64,000 nucleotides of DNA from Methylotenera oryzisoli_B (GTDB taxonomy: Bacteria; Pseudomonadota; Gammaproteobacteria; Burkholderiales; Methylophilaceae): the NCBI GenBank assembly GCA_965613685.1, contig OZ277031.1, forward strand, positions 806,001-870,000, given 5' to 3'. Under the pieces are notes generated by a model that was given only the letters and a program-made list of their open reading frames with translations, ran no database searches and had not been told where the DNA came from. The position numbers and the translations under genes were made by a program. Below are positions 17,757-25,124 of this stretch, in pieces (positions within the stretch are counted from its first letter, which is position 1; each line of letters begins with the position of its first letter).

Positions 17757-18977
17757 TTGTCATCATCCGCAGCGAATCCAGCCTCGATCTTATCCAAACG
17801 CGTTCTATCCATCAAAGAATCCCCCACGCTTGCCATCACAGCAAAAGCTGGCAAATACAAGGCCGAAGGCAGGCCTATCATCGGCCTGGCCGCCGGCGAA
17901 CCGGATTTTGATACCCCACAGCACATCAAGGATGCCGCTAAGTTAGCCATAGACAATGGCTTCACAAAATACACCCCAGTAGCCGGCATTCCTGGCTTGA
18001 AAAAAGCCATCGTTAATAAATTCAAAAATGAAAACGGTTTTGATTACGCATTAAACGAAGTGATCGTTGGCGTGGGTGGCAAACAGACCATATTTAATTT
18101 GTGCCTAGCCGTGCTTAACAAGGGCGACGAAGTCATCATACCGGCCCCGTATTGGGTGTCTTACGCAGACATTGCACTGGTAGCGGAGGCCACGCCTATC
18201 ATTATCGAATGCGGCATCGAACAAGGCTTCAAACTTTTGCCCACGCAACTGGAAGCGGCGATTACGGCCAAAACCAAAATCTTCATGATTAACTCGCCAT
18301 CCAACCCAACCGGCGCTGTTTATAGCTTGGATGAGTTAAAAGCTTTGGGCGATGTCTTATTAAAACACCCACAGGTATTGGTGGCCACCGACGACATGTA
18401 CGAACACGTCAATTTAACCGGCAATACTTTCTACAACATACTTAATGCCACACCAGCACTTAAGGATCGCTGCATAGTGCTAAATGGCGTATCCAAGGCG
18501 TATTCCATGACTGGTTGGCGCATAGGTTACGCCGCCGGCCCCGCTTACATCATTAAGGCTATGGAGATCTTGCAATCGCAATCTACCAGCAACGCCACCT
18601 CTATATCGCAAGTGGCCGCCCAAGCGGCGCTAGAAGGCCCACAATCATGCATTACGCCTATGGTCACGGCATTCAAAGAACGTCACCAATACGTGGTAAA
18701 CCGCTTTAACCAAATGCCAGGATTAAGCTGCCTAATGGCAGGCGGCGCCTTTTACGCCTTCCCGGATGCGCGCGGCGCCATCAATATGCTGTTCAAGCAA
18801 GGTAAAATCAGCGCGCCTAGCGACATGGCCTTAGCAGAATACTTGCTAGAAAAATTTGATGTGGCAGTCGTCCCTGGTTCAGCATTCGGTGCAGAAGGTT
18901 ATTTTAGAATCTCCTTTGCCACCTCCATGGAAAATCTGCAAAACGCGCTAGACCGCATAGAAAAAGCCTTAGCATAA
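17757..18977 (+). CDS. aspC: Pyridoxal-phosphate aspartate aminotransferase (class I, subgroup Ib)
   Basis: Transfers the amino group of aspartate (and probably some aromatic or glutamate donors) to 2-oxoglutarate. Family marks: GLAAGEPDFDTP, SPSNPTGAVY, the lysine that binds PLP in GVSKAYSMTGWRIGY, and the carboxy-terminal substrate arginine in YFRISFATS. The open frame extends upstream to 17646, but that start lies in a terminator hairpin. A TTG at 17757 is preceded by AAGGA 8-9 nt upstream and gives 406 residues, close to the usual length of about 400. ATGs at 17691 and 17700 lack a ribosome binding site. Confidence 0.92.
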   Translation: MSSSAANPASILSKRVLSIKESPTLAITAKAGKYKAEGRPIIGLAAGEPDFDTPQHIKDAAKLAIDNGFTKYTPVAGIPGLKKAIVNKFKNENGFDYALNEVIVGVGGKQTIFNLCLAVLNKGDEVIIPAPYWVSYADIALVAEATPIIIECGIEQGFKLLPTQLEAAITAKTKIFMINSPSNPTGAVYSLDELKALGDVLLKHPQVLVATDDMYEHVNLTGNTFYNILNATPALKDRCIVLNGVSKAYSMTGWRIGYAAGPAYIIKAMEILQSQSTSNATSISQVAAQAALEGPQSCITPMVTAFKERHQYVVNRFNQMPGLSCLMAGGAFYAFPDARGAINMLFKQGKISAPSDMALAEYLLEKFDVAVVPGSAFGAEGYFRISFATSMENLQNALDRIEKALA

Positions 18978-19008
18978 AATTAATTTTTCAATTTAAGCGT
19001 TTTAGTTA

Positions 19009-19037
19009 TTGACCAAAAGATGCTTAAACCTTAATAT
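19009..19037 (+). promoter_or_regulatory. Promoter of tRNA-Asn
   Basis: TTGACC (19009-19014), a 17-nt spacer and TAATAT (19032-19037) form a good sigma-70 promoter. Transcription would start near 19044, 9 nt before the mature tRNA. Confidence 0.75.
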
Positions 19038-19052
19038 CACGCCTTCACCGAT

Positions 19053-19128
19053 TCCTCGATAGCTCAGTCGGTAGAGCAACGGACTGTTAATCCGTGTGTC
19101 CCTGGTTCGAGCCCAGGTCGAGGAGCCA
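19053..19128 (+). tRNA. tRNA-Asn (anticodon GUU)
   Basis: A 76-nt tRNA with encoded CCA. The acceptor is TCCTCGA/TCGAGGA, the D-arm GCTCAGTCGGTAGAGC, the anticodon arm CGGA-CTGTTAA-TCCG with anticodon GTT, and the T-arm CCTGG-TTCGAGC-CCAGG. It has its own promoter and terminator. Confidence 0.98.
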
Positions 19129-19134
19129 GAATAC

Positions 19135-19164
19135 AAAAAGCCCTGCAGCGATGTGGGGCTTTTT
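19135..19164 (+). terminator. Terminator of tRNA-Asn
   Basis: AAAAAGCCC pairs with GGGCTTTTT around a 12-nt loop, starting 7 nt after the tRNA CCA end. Confidence 0.85.
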
Positions 19165-19259
19165 CTTGCCCATTAAAAATGAGACGTAAAACACAGAACT
19201 AGTTTTTAAAAACTCCATCTGAATGTATATTCTAGCCTTTACTAAATGGAAAAAATCAA

Positions 19260-19703
19260 ATGCTTACTTGGCAAGATATTGAAAAGTTTGTAACGCAAGG
19301 CAACCCCACTTCGGATCAACGCGTGGTTAAAACCGGCGAGCAATGGCGCGCTTTATTGCCCCATGAAGTCTTCGACGTAACCCGCAATGCTGGCACCGAG
19401 CGTCCATTTAGCTCTCCCATGTGCACTCACTTTGAGCCCGGCATGTACGCTTGTGCATGCTGCGATACCCTGCTGTTTGATTCAACGGAAAAATTTGACT
19501 CGGGCACAGGCTGGCCTTCTTTTACGCAACCGATTAAGCCCAATAGCGTCGCTTATTTTAATGACGACAGCCTGAATCGCATGCGCGTGGAAATTACCTG
19601 CAACTGCTGCGATGCCCATTTAGGCCATGTCTTTCCTGATGGTCCCGCCCCTAGCAAACTGCGTTATTGCGTCAATGCGCTTTCATTGAAACGCCAGGCC
19701 TAG
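19260..19703 (+). CDS. msrB: Peptide-methionine (R)-S-oxide reductase
   Basis: Reduces the R epimer of methionine sulfoxide in proteins, repairing oxidative damage. In its 147 residues the two zinc-binding CxxC pairs are visible (CACCDTL and CNCCDAHLGH), as are the FDSGTGWPSF substrate motif, HVFPDGP and the catalytic cysteine in LRYCVNALSL. No signal peptide, so it acts in the cytoplasm. It converges on the ovothiol/exporter operon with a 32-nt gap; both concern thiol redox chemistry, but co-location may be chance. Confidence 0.96.
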   Translation: MLTWQDIEKFVTQGNPTSDQRVVKTGEQWRALLPHEVFDVTRNAGTERPFSSPMCTHFEPGMYACACCDTLLFDSTEKFDSGTGWPSFTQPIKPNSVAYFNDDSLNRMRVEITCNCCDAHLGHVFPDGPAPSKLRYCVNALSLKRQA

Positions 19704-19735
19704 GTGTTAATTTATTAAGCGCTATCTTATATAGT

Positions 19736-21550
19736 TCAAGCCTGACTTTGCGATTGTTGGGCACGCCACATTTCGGCATAAGACAAACCTAAGGCCAACA
19801 ATGCTTCGTGCGTGCCCCGCTCTATAATTTTACCTTCTGCCATGACCAAGATTTGATGGGCGTGGGTGATGGTGGACAAACGGTGGGCAATAATCAGCGT
19901 GGTACGGTTTTTAGCCAGCTCATTTAATTCTTTTTGTATGGAGCGTTCTGTTTCGGAATCCAATGCCGAGGTCGCCTCATCAAACACCAATAAGACTGGA
20001 TTTTTTAACAGGGTTCTGGCTATGGCCACGCGCTGCTTTTCCCCACCTGATAACTTGAGCCCGCGTTCGCCCACATCCGTGTCATAGCCTTTTGGTAAGC
20101 GGCTAATGAAATCGTGAATTTGGGCAGACTTGGCCGCTGCTTCTATTTCTTGCTGGGTTGCACCCGGCTTTCCGTAGGCGATGTTAAAGCCTATGCTGTC
20201 ATTAAACAGCACGGTGTCTTGCGGCACTATACCGACGGCCTGTCTAAGGCTGGCTTGTTGGACTGACTTGATGTCTTGTTCATCTAAATAGATGGCGCCG
20301 CCTTGCACATCGTAAAATCGAAACAGCAGCCTGGATAAAGTGCTTTTGCCTGCCCCGCTGTGTCCTACCACTGCGGTGGTTTGGCCAGGCAACATCGCAA
20401 AACTAATGCCGTTTAATATGCCGCGGTTTGCTTCATAAAAAAATGCCACTTTATCGAACACTACGTGTGGACCTAACTCGGGATTTTGAATTTTTAACAG
20501 CGGCGCATTGGGTGCATCGGCGATCTCTTGATCGGTTTGCAGCAAGCTGAACATGCGATCGATGTCCGTCAGCGATTGTTTCATCTCACGATAAAGCACG
20601 CCTAAAAAATTCAAGGGAATATACAGCTGTATCATCAACACGTTGACCAAAACCAAGTCACCTATGGTCATTTGCCCACGGCTAACGCCTTGGCTGGCTA
20701 AAGCCAAGATCAGCACCAGACCAAGCACGATGATGCTTTGTTGGCCAAAGTTTAAGTAAGCCAGTGACTTTTGCGATTTGATGGCTGCTTGCGCGTATTT
20801 TTTTAGATTGGCATCATAACGATCGGCTTCGTACGCCTCATTGCCAAAATACTTAACCGTTTCAAAATTAATCAGTGCATCCACCGCCCTTTGGTTGGCT
20901 TTGGAATCCAAATTATTCATTTCTCGTCTAAAATGCGTACGCCACTCCGTCACCTTTACGGTAAACACCACGTAACACACTAGGGCCATAAACGTCACCA
21001 GCACAAAGGCGATGTCGTAGGCATAGAAAAAGTAGCCTAGCACCATGGCCAATTCAATTAGAGTTGGGATGATGCTGTATAGCGAAAACGAGATCAATGA
21101 CTGAATGCCACGGGTGCCACGCTCAATATCACGCGTCATGCCACCTGTTTGTCTAGATAAATGAAAGCGTAAGGACAAGGCATGCAGGTGATTAAAAACC
21201 TGCAGGCCCACTTGCCGCACTGCGTGCTCGGTGACTTTAGAGAAAATCAATTCGCGCAACTCTGAAAACAGTGAGGCGGACAAACGTAGCAATCCGTATG
21301 CCACGATTAAACTAACTGGCACCACCAATAGCGCTTTGGGTATGGACTGTATGCTCATCGCATCGACTATCTGTTTAAGCAGGATGGGCACGCCTAGGTT
21401 GGCTACCTTAGCCATGACTAAACAGATAACGGTAAAGATAATGCGCGCTTTGTAAGCGCTTAGGTAAGGCAGCAAGTTTTTAACCACTTGCCAGTCTTGC
21501 TGTTGGCGGCTTGCGCCCATGGCGGGAGTTTCTGTTTTAAAGTGTTGCAT
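19736..21550 (-). CDS. Atm1/HMT1-type ABC exporter (fused membrane and ATPase domains)
   Basis: A 604-residue half-transporter: six membrane helices (about 35-330) then an ATPase domain with Walker A GHSGAGKSTLSR, the LSGGEKQRVAIA signature and Walker B LLVFDEATSALD. The segments NLDSKANQRAVDALINFETV, KYFGNE and NFGQQ are hallmarks of the Atm1 group, which exports glutathione conjugates, metal-thiol complexes or related sulfur compounds. It starts 13 nt after the probable ovoB gene, as the third gene of an ovoA-ovoB operon. I infer that it may export ovothiol, a mixed disulfide or a metal complex, but an unrelated glutathione role is possible. Confidence 0.9.
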   Translation of the reverse strand: MQHFKTETPAMGASRQQQDWQVVKNLLPYLSAYKARIIFTVICLVMAKVANLGVPILLKQIVDAMSIQSIPKALLVVPVSLIVAYGLLRLSASLFSELRELIFSKVTEHAVRQVGLQVFNHLHALSLRFHLSRQTGGMTRDIERGTRGIQSLISFSLYSIIPTLIELAMVLGYFFYAYDIAFVLVTFMALVCYVVFTVKVTEWRTHFRREMNNLDSKANQRAVDALINFETVKYFGNEAYEADRYDANLKKYAQAAIKSQKSLAYLNFGQQSIIVLGLVLILALASQGVSRGQMTIGDLVLVNVLMIQLYIPLNFLGVLYREMKQSLTDIDRMFSLLQTDQEIADAPNAPLLKIQNPELGPHVVFDKVAFFYEANRGILNGISFAMLPGQTTAVVGHSGAGKSTLSRLLFRFYDVQGGAIYLDEQDIKSVQQASLRQAVGIVPQDTVLFNDSIGFNIAYGKPGATQQEIEAAAKSAQIHDFISRLPKGYDTDVGERGLKLSGGEKQRVAIARTLLKNPVLLVFDEATSALDSETERSIQKELNELAKNRTTLIIAHRLSTITHAHQILVMAEGKIIERGTHEALLALGLSYAEMWRAQQSQSQA

Positions 21551-21563
21551 AAGTAGGCCTTGA

Positions 21564-22814
21564 TTAAATCCCGGCTGCTGTTGTTAAAGGCGCTTGCCTT
21601 AGAGGCCGTTGTTGCAAGGCTGATTTTAAGCGCTCTAGCGCCGCCATAACATCGGCTCTAGGCATGCCTATGTTCATGCGCATAAAACCTTCTCCAGCGC
21701 TACCAAATAAGCTGCCAGGAGAAAGCCCTAATCCGGCCTCTTCTATAAAAAAACGCCTCAAAGCCGTGTCATCCAACCTCAACTTTCGGCAATCCAGCCA
21801 CAGCAAATAAGTGCTTTCTGGTGGCAACACACTTATCTCAGGCATGCCCGATTGGATGTAGGCCACGGCCTCATCCCTAGTGGTTTGCAAATACGCCATG
21901 AGCCCATCTAACCAATCGCCGCCTTCGCGGTAGGCCGTTTCAAAAGCTGCCATGTTAAAGGGGTTGGTGACCGACACCCCGAGCTTATTTAAATACGATT
22001 CGATTGCCAGACGGTGCGCCTTATTAGGCACGATTAAGGCAGAAAGCCCTAAGCCTGGAATGTTGAATGATTTGCTAGGCGAAACGGCTGTGATAACGCG
22101 GCAATCCTCCTCAAAGGCTGCCATGGATTTTGCTGAGTCACAGGCCAACCGACCTAGCATGTGATGTTGCGCATTAGAGTAGACCAAGTCTGCGTGTATC
22201 TCATCGGCCAGTACGATCAAATCGTGCTTATTGGCAATATCCAGCACACTATCAAGCTCGTCTTTTTGCCATACCCGACCAACCGGATTGTGCGGTGAAC
22301 ACAACATCAGCATCGTGGCCTCGGACGCGCAGGCAGTTAACTCGCTGATGTTCATTTTGTATTGCAGGTTCGCCACATCGTCGTCATCTAAAAGCAAAGG
22401 ATTTTGAATTAATCGACGATTCTGATTGCTGATTGCAGAAAAGAATGGGAAATACACTGGTGGCTGGACAATCACACCGTCATTTTCTGCCGTTAAGGCA
22501 GCCACAACAGCGTTAAGCGAGGGCACCACCCCAGACGTGAGCACTATCCACTCGCGTTTAATTTGCCAACCGTGTTTAGCCAACAACCAATCCATGAGTG
22601 ACTGATAGAGGCTCTCTGGCGCAATGCTGTAACCAAAGACAGGATGCAAAGCTCTGGCTTGGAGAGCTTTAGCAATTGGTTCGGCGACAGCAAAATCCAT
22701 ATCGGCCACCCACATAGGCGTGACGTCATCGCAACCAAAGGTGGCCAACCTGGCATCGTATTTTAACGATGCCGTGCCCTCACGTTGCACAGTTTGGTCA
22801 AAACCATGGATCAA
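21564..22814 (-). CDS. ovoB: PLP-dependent C-S/sulfoxide lyase, MalY/PatB family; probable OvoB
   Basis: A 416-residue fold-type I PLP enzyme. Family marks are SLKYDARLATFGCDDVTPMW, MLCSPHNPVGRVW, LADEIHADLVY and the PLP lysine in VSPSKSFNIPG. MalY/PatB relatives act as cystathionine beta-lyases. OvoB, the lyase that cuts the OvoA sulfoxide product to release 5-thiohistidine, belongs to the same broad PLP superfamily. The start is a TTG at 22814, 8 nt after GGGAG, overlapping the ovoA stop in a TTGA junction; this gives a typical amino terminus (IHGFDQTVQREGTASLKYD). Tight coupling to ovoA is the main reason for the OvoB call; a plain cystathionine beta-lyase is the alternative. Confidence 0.75.
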   Translation of the reverse strand: MIHGFDQTVQREGTASLKYDARLATFGCDDVTPMWVADMDFAVAEPIAKALQARALHPVFGYSIAPESLYQSLMDWLLAKHGWQIKREWIVLTSGVVPSLNAVVAALTAENDGVIVQPPVYFPFFSAISNQNRRLIQNPLLLDDDDVANLQYKMNISELTACASEATMLMLCSPHNPVGRVWQKDELDSVLDIANKHDLIVLADEIHADLVYSNAQHHMLGRLACDSAKSMAAFEEDCRVITAVSPSKSFNIPGLGLSALIVPNKAHRLAIESYLNKLGVSVTNPFNMAAFETAYREGGDWLDGLMAYLQTTRDEAVAYIQSGMPEISVLPPESTYLLWLDCRKLRLDDTALRRFFIEEAGLGLSPGSLFGSAGEGFMRMNIGMPRADVMAALERLKSALQQRPLRQAPLTTAAGI

Positions 22815-24916
22815 AGCACGCGCTCCCAAAGCGTCACTTCACTCAAGCTATGTTGGAACTTGTGACGCGTTTCACGGATAACAAAAGGAATCTTAGTAGG
22901 CTCTTGCATGAGTTTAAAGTGATGCCCAAGCACCGCTTTAAGGCCATCCAATGTCGTCACGTTTTCACCGTCTTGTTTAAAGCCACCCAACCACTCCTCT
23001 TTCGGCGTGTGCTCTTCCAACCACGTATAGGGCGAAGTAATCATCAATACGCCACCGATATTTAAACGTTGGTGGATATCAGCGAGAAATTGACGTGGGC
23101 TGTAAAGGCGATCAATTAAGTTGGCGGCTAAGACAAAATCGTAGCCAGTGAATTGCGGTTTGAGGTTGCAAGCATCGCCTTGCCAAAAATCCACCTTATG
23201 CGCCACCTCATCCAACTTCAGCTCGCGCAAGCTACGTTCTTGATAGCCTACTAGATCGCCCTCGTTCACCATGGTATAGCGCAATATACCTTGCTGCGCT
23301 AATTTAAGCGCTAAGCCTATAAACCTAGCTGAAAAATCGATACCGGTGACATGATCAAAATGCTGAGCCAATTCAAAGCTAGCCCGTCCGGTCGCACAAC
23401 CTAAATCCAGCGCGGTTTTACTAGGTTTGCCTTGCATCTGGCTTTGAGCGAAATCACTGAGCGCCTTAGGAAAGTTGGGTACACCGAAATAGCTGTCGCC
23501 GTAGTGAAACTCGGCGTACTCAGAGAGTTGTTTATCGGATTCATAATGGGAAGCGTTATTTTCAATTGGGGTATCGGTCACAATGTAGCGGAATCCTACG
23601 TGTTGAAAGAAATGGCGCCTGAATGCATAGCGTGCACTTTTTAGCGCTTCGTTGCCGGTTGAAATCCAAGAGCCGCCTTTAATAAGGTTATGACGACCAT
23701 CAAACGTCGGTGTGGTGAAATCGTCATACAGCGGGTGCACCTTAAATCCATCGTAGGGGTATATCGGCGTTTCTGTCCATTGCCATACATTACCCACCAC
23801 ATCATACAGGTCGCCATGGGCAAAAGCGTCGACTGGGCATGCCGATGCATAGTGATCCAAATGCAGATTGGCATGCTTACCGCTGCTTAAATGTTCATCT
23901 GTCAATCCGGCATGGGCATAAACACTATACCATTCGTTCTCAGTTGGCAGGCGAACTGATTGGCCGGTTTGCGTAGCCATCCATAGGCAAAACGCCTTGG
24001 CTTCGTGGTAATTAACTTCCACTGGCCAACTCCAAGGCATGACTATTTCCTCTGTCATTATCCTGAGCTTCCAATTTAACCCATCCTTGACCCAAAACTC
24101 AGGGTGCTCTGCATGGCTGTATCGTTTCCAAGCCAAGCCTTCCTCCGGCCAATATTGATCCGCCAGATACCCGCCAGCTTCGACGAAGCGAAGAAATTCG
24201 GCATTGGAAGTCAGGTACTTGGCTGCTTGAAAGCCAGGGCATTGCACATTAGACAGACCGTATTCGTTATCCCAACCGTAATGATTGGGGGATTTGTTTA
24301 ACACGCCGTCGAACGCAGGAATAGGCACCAGTGAGTTAGCCGGCGCAATCGAATTGACCAGTTGGCATGGGCGCCAATTAGCTGATGTTTGCACGTAGCG
24401 TAAATCGTGCTGGCGTATCAACACCGAGCTGGTCTCCAAATGGATGCGCTCATGCTCTATGCCCATTAATATCGGCCACCACGGGCTTTCCCAATCTATG
24501 CTTGGCGTGAGCGGCATGCTCATGATGAGGTGATCCACTGCTTGCCGTACCTTAGCACGATAGGCTTTGACTGCAGAGGGAGCTGGCCAATCGTAGTTCT
24601 TATCGTTGACGTCGTCCCAGCCCATCTCATCGACACCCACGGCAAACATGGATTCAAATTGAGGGTGCACGCGCTGGGTGATTAAGCCCGCTAAAATTAA
24701 TTTGTTGATAAAAAAAGTATGCGTATGGCCGTAATAAAAAATAAGCGGATGCCGTAAATTGATAGGCTTGATGTAATAAGCCTCATCGCTTTTTAATGCC
24801 TCAAATAAACTTTCGTATAAATCGGATGTTTGATGAAAGTAGGCTCGAATCTGCTCGCGCGTGAACGACGTCATTTCAATACTTATTTCTATGCTGCGGT
24901 TTGGAAGTGTGCTCAT
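22811..24916 (-). CDS. ovoA: 5-histidylcysteine sulfoxide synthase / mercaptohistidine methyltransferase
   Basis: First and last enzyme of ovothiol A synthesis. It joins cysteine to C5 of histidine with O2 and non-haem iron, then later methylates 5-thiohistidine. The 701 residues show an amino-terminal DinB-like iron domain with the H-x3-H-x-E motif (GIEHERIHLE, H155 and H159) and an earlier histidine in YYGHTHTFF. A central FGE-sulfatase domain follows (MATQTGQSVRLPTENEW, LYDVVGNVWQWTETP, IKGGSWISTGNEAL), then a carboxy-terminal SAM methyltransferase (ALDLGCATGRASF, near residue 500). The three-domain form and length separate OvoA from EgtB. It heads an operon with a PLP lyase and an ABC exporter. 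Confidence 0.93.
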   Translation of the reverse strand: MSTLPNRSIEISIEMTSFTREQIRAYFHQTSDLYESLFEALKSDEAYYIKPINLRHPLIFYYGHTHTFFINKLILAGLITQRVHPQFESMFAVGVDEMGWDDVNDKNYDWPAPSAVKAYRAKVRQAVDHLIMSMPLTPSIDWESPWWPILMGIEHERIHLETSSVLIRQHDLRYVQTSANWRPCQLVNSIAPANSLVPIPAFDGVLNKSPNHYGWDNEYGLSNVQCPGFQAAKYLTSNAEFLRFVEAGGYLADQYWPEEGLAWKRYSHAEHPEFWVKDGLNWKLRIMTEEIVMPWSWPVEVNYHEAKAFCLWMATQTGQSVRLPTENEWYSVYAHAGLTDEHLSSGKHANLHLDHYASACPVDAFAHGDLYDVVGNVWQWTETPIYPYDGFKVHPLYDDFTTPTFDGRHNLIKGGSWISTGNEALKSARYAFRRHFFQHVGFRYIVTDTPIENNASHYESDKQLSEYAEFHYGDSYFGVPNFPKALSDFAQSQMQGKPSKTALDLGCATGRASFELAQHFDHVTGIDFSARFIGLALKLAQQGILRYTMVNEGDLVGYQERSLRELKLDEVAHKVDFWQGDACNLKPQFTGYDFVLAANLIDRLYSPRQFLADIHQRLNIGGVLMITSPYTWLEEHTPKEEWLGGFKQDGENVTTLDGLKAVLGHHFKLMQEPTKIPFVIRETRHKFQHSLSEVTLWERVL

Positions 24917-24925
24917 GCTTTATTC

Positions 24926-24931
24926 ATATTA
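24926..24931 (-). promoter_or_regulatory. Possible -10 box of the ovoA operon
   Basis: TAATAT lies 9 nt before the ovoA ATG on the minus strand, with a weak TTAGCT 17 nt further upstream. The transcript would start within about 3 nt of the start codon. No ribosome binding site is seen, so the mRNA may be nearly leaderless. Confidence 0.35.
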
Positions 24932-25092
24932 GATTGACGAGTGATTTAAGCTAAGCTTGAACTAAGATTTTATAACAAGCATGTGACAACTGCTTGCTCT
25001 GCATTAAATTTACCTTCTATGACTTAAGCAATTTATTTTACGTTCACCCCTACTTTGAATTTATTATCAATCAAACCTATTCGTTTAGCTTG

Positions 25093-25118
25093 ATAGGCCG
25101 GCATACCTGCCAGCCTAT
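25093..25118 (-). terminator. Hairpin after the TonB receptor gene
   Basis: ATAGGCCGGCA and TGCCAGCCTAT form an 11-bp imperfect stem (one mismatch) with a 4-nt loop, 6 nt past the stop. There is no U-tract, so it may protect the 3' end or act with Rho rather than as a true intrinsic terminator. Confidence 0.5.
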
Positions 25119-25124
25119 TCTTGC

